DNA of 37,852 nt from RSA11 sp965652565 (GTDB taxonomy: Bacteria > Actinomycetota > Thermoleophilia > Solirubrobacterales > 70-9). The stretch covers positions 1 to 37,852 of the forward strand of contig CBFGWL010000020.1 in the NCBI GenBank assembly GCA_965652565.1. The letters run 5' to 3'. Numbering within the stretch: the first letter of the stretch is position 1; the number at the start of each line of letters is the position of its first letter. Positions 15,316-23,038 of the stretch are shown here, piece after piece. The notes under the pieces are model-generated. The model saw only the letters and a list, made by a program, of their open reading frames with translations, searched no databases and had not been told where the DNA came from. The position numbers and the translations under genes are program-made.

Positions 15316-15502
15316 ACGTTCAGCCCACGTAGTCGAAAAGCGACGACCACGGCTGAACGTCGCGCGAGACGCCGCCGGCGGCACGGTCGTTCAGCCCACG
15401 TGGTCGAAAAGCGACGACCAGGGCTGAACGTCGCGAGGGGCCCGGCCGGCGACACAGACGTTCAGCCGTAGTAGCCGAAAACCGACGGCCAGGGCTGAAC
15501 GT
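15316..15502. repeat. Three tandem palindromes with a 71-base period
   Basis: Copies at 15316-15360, 15388-15430 and 15458-15502. Each has 10-base perfect arms (ACGTTCAGCC/GGCTGAACGT, or CGTTCAGCCC/GGGCTGAACG in copy two) and an inner GTCG/CGAC or CCG/CGG stem around AAAA. Left arms start exactly 71 bases apart (15316, 15387 allowing one mismatch, 15458), and the 26-base spacers are themselves similar. A diverged copy lies at 8865-8905. Confidence 0.8.
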
Positions 15503-15677
15503 TTGCGGGGGCGGGTCCGCGGGTGACGGGATCGCGGATGCGCGTCTCGGCTTGCGATCGAACCTGTGATCTCGCTCTCTTATGTGACGGGATCGGGGGT
15601 TCGCGGGAGGGTTTGGATCGAATCGGTGATCTCGTTGCGCTGCGTGACGTAATCGCGGGTTCGTGTGGGCGTCCCCT

Positions 15678-15784
15678 CGCGAATTCGCGATTACGACGAC
15701 CCCATCGTCGAAATCGCGCACTCGTGGACCGCACTCCCGTGAGTTCGCGATTACGACGATCCCGTCGTCGTAACTGCGATCTCG
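15678..15784. repeat. Pair of hairpins built on GCGATTACGACGA
   Basis: TTCGCGATTACGACGA occurs twice (within 15681-15699 and 15741-15759). Each copy is followed after a few bases by an imperfect inverted copy (TCGTCGAAATCGCG, TCGTCGTAACTGCG). Weaker related arms (GTGATCTCG, GTGACGTAATCGCG) extend upstream to about 15523, and related GCGAGTTCG arms occur at 8805-8853. Confidence 0.65.
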
Positions 15785-15870
15785 CGCTCCGCGGCGCCCG
15801 CGAGTTCGCGACCCCCGCCCGCGATCCCCTCCTTCGCCGCCCTTCCCCGACGCGTCGCGCCACCACGCCG

Positions 15871-16024
15871 CCCGGGCGCTCGCCACCACCGGCCACGCCG
15901 CCCGGGCGCCCGCCACCAACGCTCGCGCCACCCCGGGCGCCCGCCACCAACGCTCGCGCCACCCCGGACGCTCGCCACCAGCGCCTGCGCCGCCCCGGAC
16001 GCTCGCCACTAGTGCCTGCGCCGC
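15871..16024. repeat. 31-base minisatellite, five copies
   Basis: Units start at 15871, 15901, 15932, 15963 and 15994, each beginning CCCGGGCGC or CCCGGACGC and containing CGCCACCA(A/G)CGC. Units two and three are identical over 31 bases, suggesting recent slippage. The array ends about 19 bases before the methyltransferase stop codon. Confidence 0.8.
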
Positions 16025-16042
16025 CGCCCGGGCGCGGATCAC

Positions 16043-16822
16043 CTACGCCCCGAATCCCTCCAGCCGCCGCGCCTCGATCGCGACGTGCCAGGGGCCGCGG
16101 CCGTCGCGGGTACGGGGGCGGAAGATCGCCTTGCGTTCGAGCTCGCCGAAGCCGCCCAGGCGCAGCATGTGGTGGAGGCCGACGATGTTCGGCAGCCACC
16201 ACGTGTAGTTGGTTTCCAGCGCGCGCAGCCGCGCGAGCGCGACGCGGCGCGGGATCAGCGAGAGGAAGGGGGAGAAGGGCTCGACGATGAGCAGCCGCCC
16301 GCCGGGAGAGAGCACGGAGTGCACGCGCTCGAGGCCCTTGACCGGATCGCGCAGGTGCAGCAGCAGGGCGCCGATCAACGCGTAGTCCACGCCGCCGCCG
16401 ACGCGCTCGGGCTCGAGGTCATAGATGGAGCAGGCGATGCGCTCGACGCGGGAGCCGAGGATCCCGTGGGCGAGGCGGAAGCGCTCGCCCGGTACGGCGT
16501 TCGATTCGCGCATCTCGCGCGCCAGTCGCGCCCGGTTCGGCGGTGGCCAGTCGGTCTCGTCGTGCGAGTCCAAGTCCGCCGCATAGACATGCTCGGCGTT
16601 CCGGCGCTCGAGCTCGAACGCCCAGAAGCCGTCGAAGGTGCCCACGTCGAGGGCGCGCTTGCCGGCGAGGTCGGCGGGGAGGACCTTGGCGGCGTTCGGG
16701 CGCAGATCGACGTAACCCGGCGTCGCCTGCCCCGGCGCCAGCTCGATGGTGTGGTACCAGTCGCGCCCGAGCGCTTCGGCAAGCGCCCCTGCGTCCCTCT
16801 CCGTTCCCAAGCCGCCCGTCAC
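16043..16822 (-). CDS. Class I SAM-dependent methyltransferase
   Basis: About 259 residues. Motif I is RALDVGTFDGFWAFELERR, the acidic end of beta-2 is AADLDS, and DYALIGALLLHLRDPVKGLE and SPGGRLLIVEPFSP are motifs of the post-I region. WYHTIELAPGQATPGYVDLR at the N-terminus recalls CmoB-like/DUF1698-type methyltransferases that work on small molecules or tRNA. The start is placed at GTG 16822 because TATAGT (16838-16833, minus strand) ends 10 bases upstream, as in other near-leaderless starts here. GTG 16834 is possible but lies within that box. The open frame continues upstream only as low-complexity Arg/Gly sequence over the glycerate kinase gene. Substrate unknown. Confidence 0.82.
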   Translation of the reverse strand: MTGGLGTERDAGALAEALGRDWYHTIELAPGQATPGYVDLRPNAAKVLPADLAGKRALDVGTFDGFWAFELERRNAEHVYAADLDSHDETDWPPPNRARLAREMRESNAVPGERFRLAHGILGSRVERIACSIYDLEPERVGGGVDYALIGALLLHLRDPVKGLERVHSVLSPGGRLLIVEPFSPFLSLIPRRVALARLRALETNYTWWLPNIVGLHHMLRLGGFGELERKAIFRPRTRDGRGPWHVAIEARRLEGFGA

Positions 16823-16854
16823 TCGGCGCGGCACTATACCCCCGCTCTGGGGTG

Positions 16855-17913
16855 CTACCCGCCGGTTCCCCGCGCGCCTGCCCGCGCCGCCAGGTGCCGA
16901 GCGAGCGCCGCACCGGCCTCTCTCATCGCGTCTGCATCCCCCGCCTCCGTCACCGAGGCGACGCCGAGCTCGGCGGCCCCCCCCGGACCGAGCTCGTCCC
17001 TGCCCACGATCGCGTGGACGGCGACCCCGGCCGCCCGAGCCCGCGCCGCGGCGCTGCCAGCGATCTTGCCCTCGAACGTCTGCTCGTCGAGGGCGCCCTC
17101 GCCGACCACCACCGCGTCGGCGGAGCGCATCGCCGCATCGAAGCCCACCGTGTCGAGCACGCGCTCCGCGCCCGGTACGAGCCGCGCGTCGAAGCGCGCC
17201 CACAGTCCGCCGGACAGCCCGCCCGCCGCGCCGGTCATCTCCACGCCGCGGGGATCACGGGGCAACTCCCCGGCGAGCCGCTCGAGCCGCTCGGCCAGGC
17301 GCACGACCAGCTCTGCGTCCGCGCCCTTCTGCGGCCCATAGACCTCCGCGCAGCGCTCCCATTCGGTCCGCACGTCGCAGAGCACCACGAGCTCCGCGGC
17401 GCCGATCCCACCCGCCGCGTCGATCGCCGCGATCGCACCGGCGCCGCCGTCGACCGTGGCCGAGCCGCCCACCGCGATCAGGATGCGCTGCGCGCCGGCG
17501 CGCGCGGCGGCGACGATCAGTTCGCCGACGCCGTAGGTGGTCGCGACCCACGGGTCGCGGTCCTCCGGAGCCAGGAGCCCGAGGCCGTTCGCGCGCGCCG
17601 CCTCGACGATCCCCTCGCGCGCGCCGCCCGGATCGCCGGCCGGCGGGTCGAGCAGCGCGAACGACGCGCGGATCGTACGCCCGAGCGGGTCGCGCACCTC
17701 GGCCTCGCGCACCTCCCCGCCGCGCGCGGCGAGCACGACGTCCAGCGTCCCCTCACCGCCGTCGGCAAGCGGCAACTCGATCGCGTTGGCGCCCGCGTCT
17801 CGGATGCCCGAGCCGATCGCAGCGGCAACCTCGGCGGCGGAGTAGGTGCCCTTGAAGGAGTCGGGGGCGACGACGATCGTGGGGGCTCGCGGCCCCTGCG
17901 CTGCCTCCGCCAC
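16855..17913 (-). CDS. glxK: Glycerate kinase (GlxK/GarK family)
   Basis: Phosphorylates D-glycerate (2-phosphoglycerate forming in this family). Signatures in order: APDSFKGTYSA, LPLADGGEGTLDVV, AVGGSATVDGGAGA, LCDVRTEWERCAEVYGPQKGA (shown in pieces: VYGPQKGA), GAAGGLSGGL, and ADAVVVGEGALDEQTFEGK. The start is set at GTG 17913 (352 residues) because GAGGGAG lies 8 bases upstream; GTG 17922 or TTG 17934 would also fit the frame, but the latter touches the end of the tRNA gene. The tRNA-Arg lies just upstream on the same strand, so the two may be cotranscribed. Confidence 0.9.
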   Translation of the reverse strand: MAEAAQGPRAPTIVVAPDSFKGTYSAAEVAAAIGSGIRDAGANAIELPLADGGEGTLDVVLAARGGEVREAEVRDPLGRTIRASFALLDPPAGDPGGAREGIVEAARANGLGLLAPEDRDPWVATTYGVGELIVAAARAGAQRILIAVGGSATVDGGAGAIAAIDAAGGIGAAELVVLCDVRTEWERCAEVYGPQKGADAELVVRLAERLERLAGELPRDPRGVEMTGAAGGLSGGLWARFDARLVPGAERVLDTVGFDAAMRSADAVVVGEGALDEQTFEGKIAGSAAARARAAGVAVHAIVGRDELGPGGAAELGVASVTEAGDADAMREAGAALARHLAARAGARGTGG

Positions 17914-17934
17914 GTCGCTCACTCCCTCGCTCAA

Positions 17935-18007
17935 CGCGCCCGGCAGGATTTGAACCTGCGACCTTCCGCTCCGGAGGCGGACGCTCTATCCACTGAGCTA
18001 CGGGCGC
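17935..18007 (-). tRNA. tRNA-Arg (anticodon CCG)
   Basis: On the minus strand the acceptor stem GCGCCCG/CGGGCGC, D-arm GCTC-AGTGGATA-GAGC, anticodon arm TCCGC-CTCCGGA-GCGGA and T-arm GCAGG-TTCAAAT-CCTGC fold into a full cloverleaf. The 7-base loop CTCCGGA gives anticodon CCG, reading CGG. The 3' CCA is not encoded. RNase Z is encoded divergently about 80 bases away. Confidence 0.97.
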
Positions 18008-18088
18008 TGGATCGCCCAGGGTACTTGCTCGCCCGGAGCCGATGCCAATCCGCGAGCCGCGTCCGGCGCGGGTACCGTAGGCGCCCGC

Positions 18089-19072
18089 ATGGACCTGGAC
18101 GTCGTTTTCCTGGGCACCGGGGGCTCGGTGCCCACGGCCCGCCGCAGCACCGCAGCGGTGCTCGTGCGCGCGGGCGGCGAGCGCCTGCTCTTGGACTGCG
18201 GCGAGGGCACGCAGCGTCAGATGCAGCGCTCGACCGGCCTCGTCCAGGTCGACGAGATCTACCTGACCCACTTCCACGCGGACCACTACCTGGGCGTGCC
18301 GGGCCTGCTCAAGACCTACGACCTGCACGGCCGCTCCGCGCCCTTGCGGATCTTCGGCCCGCCGGGGCTCACCGATCTATTCGCCGCCCTGCGGCGGATC
18401 ATGGGCCGCGTGGGCTACGAGGTCGAGCTCGTCGAGCTCGAGCCCGGGGACGCTGTGGACCACGGTGACTGGGAGGTGCGCAGCTTCCCGGTGGAGCACC
18501 GCGTCCGCGCCTACGGATACGCGTTCGTCGAGCGCGAGCGCCCCGGGCGCTTCGATCCCGAAGAGGCGCAGCGCCTCGGCGTGGAGCCCGGCCCGGACTT
18601 CGGCCGCCTGCAAGCCGGTGAGACGGTGGCGGTGGAGGGCGGGGAGGTGCGACCCGAGCAGGTGATGGGCGATCCCCGTCCCGGGCGCAAGCTCGTCTTC
18701 ACCGGCGATACCGCGCCGTGCGAGATGACCCGTCTGGCCGCACACCAGGCCGAGTTGCTCGTACACGACGCGAGCTTCCGCGACGAGGAAATCGAGCGCG
18801 CCGCCGAGACCGCGCACTCCACGGCCCGCCAGGCGGCTGAGATCGCTCGCGAGGCGGAGGTGCGCATGCTCGCGCTCGTCCACATCTCCTCGCGCTACCA
18901 CGTCCCCGAGGTCCTCGCCCAGGCGCGCGAGGAGTTCCCCGCGGCGATCGCGCCGCGCGACTTCGACCTCATCAAGGTCCCGTTCCCCGAGCGCGGCGAG
19001 CCCGAGCTCATCGAGGGTGGGGCGCGCGAGGCGACCGACGAGCGCGCCGCGCCCCCGACCGCGGCGCCCTAG
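18089..19072 (+). CDS. rnz: Ribonuclease Z (tRNA 3' endonuclease)
   Basis: MBL-fold endonuclease that matures tRNA 3' ends before CCA addition. 327 residues. The N-terminal strand VVFLGTGGSVPT, LLDCGEGTQRQM, metal site THFHADH (H61, H63, D65, H66), and then PVEHRVRAYGYAF, FTGDTAP, HDASF and HSTARQAAEIA (the HEAT/HST motif region) are in the canonical order. It starts at ATG 18089 with TACCGT (18073-18078) 10 bases upstream and no clear ribosome-binding site. Its TAG overlaps the TAG of the convergent hydrolase gene within CTAG (19069-19072). Confidence 0.93.
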   Translation: MDLDVVFLGTGGSVPTARRSTAAVLVRAGGERLLLDCGEGTQRQMQRSTGLVQVDEIYLTHFHADHYLGVPGLLKTYDLHGRSAPLRIFGPPGLTDLFAALRRIMGRVGYEVELVELEPGDAVDHGDWEVRSFPVEHRVRAYGYAFVERERPGRFDPEEAQRLGVEPGPDFGRLQAGETVAVEGGEVRPEQVMGDPRPGRKLVFTGDTAPCEMTRLAAHQAELLVHDASFRDEEIERAAETAHSTARQAAEIAREAEVRMLALVHISSRYHVPEVLAQAREEFPAAIAPRDFDLIKVPFPERGEPELIEGGAREATDERAAPPTAAP

Positions 19073-20007
19073 CCGAGCGGCGCGACGAGGTCCGCGATCG
19101 CCTGCGCGACCTCGTTCGGATGGTCCTCCTGCAGGAAGTGCTTGGCCGGCAGCATGAACCCGTCCTCCAGGCCGAGGGCGTCGCGCAGCGCCTCGTAGCG
19201 ATCGAGACCAAGCGCCGGATCGCGCTCGCCCCAGACGATCCGGGCCGGATAGTCACGCCGGGCGAGCCCCTCGCGCAGGAATCGCTCCTTCTCGTCGGTG
19301 AGCTCGAAGCCGCGCATGATCTTGAGGAACGCGCGCCCCCGGTCGTGCATGCGCAGAAGCGCCACGTGCGCGTAGACGTCCGAGCGCGGCACGAGCTCAC
19401 GGCGCGCGATGCCGACTGAGTAGAAGAGCCGCGCCACATAGAACCGCGGCGTCCCCCTCAGCCAGACCTCGCCGATCCCCCGGCGCGCGAATGGCGCCAT
19501 CGGCCAGGGCCGCTGGAAGCCCGCGACGTCGACGAACGTGTTGAGCGCGGTCACCGAGAGCACCCGGTCCGGATTGCGGATCGCCCACTCGAAGCCGATC
19601 GGCCCGCCGATGTCGTGCACGACGAGGTGGCAGCGGTCGATGCCGAGCGCGTCGATCGCCTCGCCGGTCCAGCGCGCGAGCGCGGACCACGAGTAGTCGA
19701 AGCCCTCCGGGCGGTCAGCGAGGCCGAGCCCGGGAAAGTCGAATGCCGTCGCGCGCACACCCTCGTCGGCCAGCACCGGGACCACCTTCCGGTAGAGGAA
19801 CGAGCTCGTCGGCACGCCGTGCAGCAGCACGACGTCGGCGCCGTCGCCCTGCCGGCGTGCGAAGCTCCGCACCCCGCCGGCCTCGAACCAGAAGCCCGCG
19901 GCGGCATGACGCGCGATCGCGTCGTTCACCGCGCGGTCGATCGGACGCAGCTTGGAGGGGTCACGCACCGGTCGGTGCGGCATCGGGATCCGGCGCTCTG
20001 CCACCAT
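19069..20007 (-). CDS. Alpha/beta hydrolase (haloalkane dehalogenase/epoxide hydrolase-like)
   Basis: 312 residues. HGVPTSSFLYRKVVPVLA is the oxyanion-hole region, DFPGLGLADRP follows, and the nucleophile elbow is VVHDIGGPIG. It has Asp instead of Ser, as in haloalkane dehalogenases, epoxide hydrolases and related enzymes. WGERDPAL supplies the acid and KHFLQEDHPNEVA the catalytic His. The Asp nucleophile and cap-domain tryptophans make a dehalogenase-type reaction possible; the substrate is not known. It ends inside the same CTAG as rnz. The start at ATG 20007 could be a little further downstream. Confidence 0.85.
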   Translation of the reverse strand: MVAERRIPMPHRPVRDPSKLRPIDRAVNDAIARHAAAGFWFEAGGVRSFARRQGDGADVVLLHGVPTSSFLYRKVVPVLADEGVRATAFDFPGLGLADRPEGFDYSWSALARWTGEAIDALGIDRCHLVVHDIGGPIGFEWAIRNPDRVLSVTALNTFVDVAGFQRPWPMAPFARRGIGEVWLRGTPRFYVARLFYSVGIARRELVPRSDVYAHVALLRMHDRGRAFLKIMRGFELTDEKERFLREGLARRDYPARIVWGERDPALGLDRYEALRDALGLEDGFMLPAKHFLQEDHPNEVAQAIADLVAPLG

Positions 20008-20089
20008 GCCCCGATCATCGCGGATCGGGCGGTCGTCTGGCTCCTGACCCGGGCTGCTGGGCCGCTCGGACGTCCGCCTTGGCCCTTGC

Positions 20090-20095
20090 TAGTCT
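20090..20095 (+). promoter_or_regulatory. Candidate -10 box of the pyr operon promoter
   Basis: TAGTCT fits the TAnnnT actinobacterial -10 pattern and would start transcription near 20102, giving a leader of only about 44 bases that holds the PyrR site. The -35 region is weak. Confidence 0.4.
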
Positions 20096-20108
20096 CGACG
20101 CGTCGGTT

Positions 20109-20139
20109 CCTTTAACCCGGTCCAGCGAGGCCAGGAAGG
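20109..20139 (+). promoter_or_regulatory. PyrR-binding hairpin overlapping the pyrR ribosome-binding site
   Basis: GGTCCAGCGAGGCC (20119-20132) matches the PyrR anti-antiterminator consensus ARUCCNGNGAGGYU at 12 of 14 positions, including the whole UCCNGNGAGGY core. CCTT (20109-20112) can pair with AAGG (20136-20139) below it. The ribosome-binding site GGAAGGGG (20134-20141) before TTG 20146 is partly inside the hairpin. There is no terminator in the leader. PyrR plus UMP should therefore block translation initiation, as described for mycobacterial pyr mRNA. Confidence 0.85.
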
Positions 20140-20145
20140 GGCGAG

Positions 20146-20718
20146 TTGAAAGAGAAGGTCGTACTCGACCGTGACGACGTGCGCCGCACGCTGCGGCGAA
20201 TCGCGCACGAGATCGTCGAGAACAACAGCGACGCCCAGGCGCTCGCGATCGTCGGCATCCATACGCGCGGCGCGATCCTGGCAAACCGCGTGCACGCGCT
20301 GGTGACCGAGCTGGTCGACGCGGAGATCCCGCTCGGCGACATCGACATCTCCTTCTACCGCGACGACCTCGGCGAACGCCCGCCCGCGGCACCGGTGGTC
20401 CACGCCTCCCACCTCGACTTCGACCCCGACGGACGCACGGTGGTCCTCGTAGACGACGTCCTCTTCACCGGCCGCACGGTGCGAGCTGCGATCGACGCGC
20501 TCTTCGACTACGGCCGCCCGGCGCGCGTCCAGCTCGCCGTCCTCGCCGACCGGGGCCACCGGGAGCTGCCGATCCGCCCCGACTACGTCGGGAAGAACCT
20601 GCCGACGGCGCGCGGAGAGCGTGTGTTCGTGCGCCTCGAGGAGATCGATGAAGTCGACGAGGTCGCGATCGCCGACGCGGCGGAACCGGCGCTTGCGAGC
20701 GATGGAGGAGACCGATGA
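20146..20718 (+). CDS. pyrR: PyrR, pyrimidine operon regulator / uracil phosphoribosyltransferase
   Basis: 190 residues. Type I phosphoribosyltransferase fold with the PRPP-binding loop VLVDDVLFTGRTVRAAID (about 100-117), the IVGIHTRGAILANR segment, DISFYRDDL, and the C-terminal LPIRPDYVGKNLPT typical of PyrR. It binds pyr mRNA and senses UMP/UTP, and may salvage uracil. The start is TTG 20146 with AGGAAGGGG upstream. The TGA overlaps the pyrB ATG (ATGA). Confidence 0.96.
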   Translation: MKEKVVLDRDDVRRTLRRIAHEIVENNSDAQALAIVGIHTRGAILANRVHALVTELVDAEIPLGDIDISFYRDDLGERPPAAPVVHASHLDFDPDGRTVVLVDDVLFTGRTVRAAIDALFDYGRPARVQLAVLADRGHRELPIRPDYVGKNLPTARGERVFVRLEEIDEVDEVAIADAAEPALASDGGDR

Positions 20719-21686
20719 AGCACCTGCTGACGATTGCCGACCTCGACCGCGACGAGATCGAGCGCATCATGGAGCGCGCCGACAGCTTCGCCGAGGTCGG
20801 GCGCCGCGACATCAAGAAGGTCCCGACGCTACGCGGCCGGACGATCGTCTCCCTCTTCTACGAGTCGAGCACGCGCACGTCGTCCTCCTTCGAGCTCGCC
20901 GTCAAGCGGCTATCCGCCGACCTCGTCTCGGTCAAGGCGGCGGGCTCGTCGGTCGAGAAGGGCGAGTCGCTGCGCGACACGATCGCGACGCTGAGCGCCT
21001 ACGAGCCCGAGGCGATCATCATCCGCTCGCCGCACGCCGGCGCCGCCCAGTTGGTCACCCGCTGGACCGACGCGGCCGTCGTCAACGCCGGCGACGGCAA
21101 GCACGAGCACCCCAGCCAGGCACTGCTCGACGTCTACACGCTGCGCGCCCGCGGCGGCCCCCTCGACGGCAAGCGGATCTGGATCGTCGGGGACGTGTTG
21201 CACAGCCGGGTCGCCCGCTCCACCGCACAGGCCTTCATCAAGATGGGCGCTCGGGTCACCCTCTGCGGGCCGCCGACGCTCATCCCGCGCGGCGCCGCCG
21301 AGGCGCTCGATTGCGAGGTCGCTCACGACCTGGCGGAGCTCGGCGAGGCCGACGTCGTCTACGCGCTGCGCATGCAGAACGAGCGCATGGCCGAGAGCTT
21401 CGTGCCCTCGCTGCGCGAGTACGTCGCCAACTTCCAAGTGAACGAGCGCCGGCTCGGCCCGCGCCAGCTGCTCATGCACCCCGGGCCGGTGAACCGGGGC
21501 GTCGAGCTCTCGGGCGAGGTGATGGACGGCCCCAACTCGCTGATCACCGAACAGGTTCGCAACGGGCTCTTCGTGCGCATGGCGATCCTGTACGAGCTGC
21601 TCGCCGGGAGCGAGCGACCGCGCGGCGGCCGCGAGCAGGGCGGCGCCGAGCTCTCCGTCTCACAGCCGATCGGAGAGCCCGCGTGA
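20715..21686 (+). CDS. pyrB: Aspartate carbamoyltransferase catalytic chain
   Basis: Condenses carbamoyl phosphate and aspartate. 323 residues, family length. The carbamoyl-phosphate motif STRTSSSFE (S52-T-R-T55), KGESLRDT, HPSQALLDV (H132 region) and HPGPVNRGVE are all present, and GDVLHSRVARS replaces the common GDIxHSRVARS. The last ~25 residues are a hydrophilic extension. No pyrI regulatory chain is nearby. Start ATG overlaps pyrR; its TGA overlaps the pyrC GTG (GTGA). Confidence 0.97.
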   Translation: MKHLLTIADLDRDEIERIMERADSFAEVGRRDIKKVPTLRGRTIVSLFYESSTRTSSSFELAVKRLSADLVSVKAAGSSVEKGESLRDTIATLSAYEPEAIIIRSPHAGAAQLVTRWTDAAVVNAGDGKHEHPSQALLDVYTLRARGGPLDGKRIWIVGDVLHSRVARSTAQAFIKMGARVTLCGPPTLIPRGAAEALDCEVAHDLAELGEADVVYALRMQNERMAESFVPSLREYVANFQVNERRLGPRQLLMHPGPVNRGVELSGEVMDGPNSLITEQVRNGLFVRMAILYELLAGSERPRGGREQGGAELSVSQPIGEPA

Positions 21687-23038
21687 GGCGCATCGCGAGC
21701 CTCGACTGGCGCCGCTCGGAGGCGGCCCCCGGGCAGCCCGTCATCGTGCGCAACGCGCGCGTGCTCGACCCGCGAACCGAGATCGACGCCCAGCACGACG
21801 TCGTGATCCGCGACGGCGAGATCGCCGAGCTCGCCGCGCCCGGCGCGGCCGCGGTCGACGGGGCGGAGGTCGTCGACGCCGAGGGTCTGGTGGCGGTCCC
21901 CGCCTTCTTCGACCCGCACGTGCACCTGCGCGTCCCGGGCCGCGAGGACAAGGAGGACATCGAGACGGGCACCCGCGCGGCGGCCGCCGGCGGCTACTGC
22001 GGGATCATCGCGATGGCGAACACCAACCCGCCGGTCGACACCCCCGCCGCGATCGACTCGCTGCGCGAGCGCGCCCGCCTGGAAGCCTCGGTCCCCGTGG
22101 GGTTCGTCGCCACGGTCACGCGCGGCATGCGCGGTGAGGAGCTCACCGATATGACCGAGCTCGCCGCGGCGGGCGCGGTCGGGCTCTCCGACGACGGCCT
22201 GCCGATCCGCAGCGCCCGCGTGATGCGCAGGGCGCTGCAGTATCAGGCCGTGGCCGGCCTGCAGATCGCCCTCCACGAGGAGGACCCCGAGCTCTCGGGC
22301 GATGGGGTCATGCACGAGGGCGAGGTCTCCGCGGCGCTCGGGATGGCTGGAATCCCCTCGGTGTCCGAAGCCGCGATGATCCTGCGCGACGCGGCGCTCG
22401 CCGGCTACGAGTCCGCACGCATCCACGTGCAGCACCTCTCCGCCGCCGAGTCGATCGCGGCGGTGGCGCGCGCCAAGGAGGACGGGGTGCAGATCACCTG
22501 CGAGGCGACACCGCACCACCTCACGCTCACCGACGAGGCCGTTCGCAGCCTCGACGCCCGCTTCAAGATGAACCCCCCGCTGCGCACCGAGGCCGATCGC
22601 CAGGCGCTGATCGAGGCCGTGCGCTCGGGGGTCGTCGACTGCATCGCCACCGACCACGCCCCGCACACGCGCGAGGAGAAGGACGTGCCCCTCGAGCAGG
22701 CCGCGATGGGCGTGACCGGCTTGGAGACGGCGTTCGCCGTGCTCTACACGGATCTCGTGCTGCCCGGCGTGCTCTCCCTGGAGCTCGTCGTCGAGCGCTT
22801 GGGCGCGGGCGCGGCGCCCTTCGGGTTCGAGCCCGCCACGCTGGCGCCCGGCGCGGAGGCGAACCTCACGCTCCTCGACCTGGAGAGCACCTGGGAGGCG
22901 GGCGCCGACGGCTGGGAGAGCCGCTCCGACAACTCGTGCTTCACCGGCCGCGAGCTCACCGGCAGGGTGCTGATGACGATCGCCGGCGGCGAGGTCGCCT
23001 ACAGGCAGCGCAGCTTCGCCATGGGGGTCGCCTCGTGA
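21683..23038 (+). CDS. pyrC: Dihydroorotase
   Basis: Cyclises carbamoyl aspartate to dihydroorotate. 451 residues, class I dihydroorotase. Metal ligands in DPHVHLRVPG, GTRAAAAGGYCGI, MANTNPPVD, the later His in HVQHLSA, and the catalytic Asp in ATDHAPHTREEK. FKMNPPLR follows the family pattern. GTG 21683 is used because it overlaps the pyrB stop by 4 bases and gives the expected N-terminus; the frame is open far upstream through pyrB, but that part is not protein-like. Confidence 0.95.
   Translation: MRRIASLDWRRSEAAPGQPVIVRNARVLDPRTEIDAQHDVVIRDGEIAELAAPGAAAVDGAEVVDAEGLVAVPAFFDPHVHLRVPGREDKEDIETGTRAAAAGGYCGIIAMANTNPPVDTPAAIDSLRERARLEASVPVGFVATVTRGMRGEELTDMTELAAAGAVGLSDDGLPIRSARVMRRALQYQAVAGLQIALHEEDPELSGDGVMHEGEVSAALGMAGIPSVSEAAMILRDAALAGYESARIHVQHLSAAESIAAVARAKEDGVQITCEATPHHLTLTDEAVRSLDARFKMNPPLRTEADRQALIEAVRSGVVDCIATDHAPHTREEKDVPLEQAAMGVTGLETAFAVLYTDLVLPGVLSLELVVERLGAGAAPFGFEPATLAPGAEANLTLLDLESTWEAGADGWESRSDNSCFTGRELTGRVLMTIAGGEVAYRQRSFAMGVAS

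Larger units (their letters stand above)
14908..16042. other. Gene-free, repeat-rich region of about 1.1 kb
   Basis: Between the peptidase stop and the methyltransferase stop I find no convincing gene on either strand. The long open frames across it are Arg/Ala/Gly/Pro-rich products of very high GC and repeats, without start signals or family similarity. It holds, in order, a terminator hairpin, a ~57-base tandem repeat, a GC hairpin near 15269-15300 (CACGGCGCGC arms), a 71-base tandem palindrome, GATTACGACGA hairpins and a 31-base minisatellite, each listed separately. Confidence 0.75.

Noticed and set aside
14110..15384. Minus-strand frame over the LysM/VanY gene and the following repeats
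   Set aside because: Composition is repeat-driven (Arg/Ala/Pro), and it runs antisense to a clear peptidase gene.
15316..15502. Possible short CRISPR array (regular 71-base spacing)
   Set aside because: Only three units, the spacers are similar to each other rather than unique, the repeats are long palindromes with internal variation, and no cas genes are near.
15320..16290. Open frames on both strands across the repeat block
   Set aside because: They encode tandem Arg/Ala/Pro/Trp repeats generated by the minisatellite and hairpins, without start signals or conservation cues.
16823..17203. Extended Arg/Gly-rich N-terminus for the methyltransferase
   Set aside because: It lies in an alternative frame of the glycerate kinase gene and is low-complexity; start signals at 16822-16834 fit better.
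20621..23038. Apparent pyrB-pyrC fusion suggested by one open frame through both genes
   Set aside because: The upstream half is simply the stop-free alternative frame of pyrB. GTG 21683 overlaps the pyrB stop in the same manner as the other operon junctions and gives a normal dihydroorotase N-terminus.
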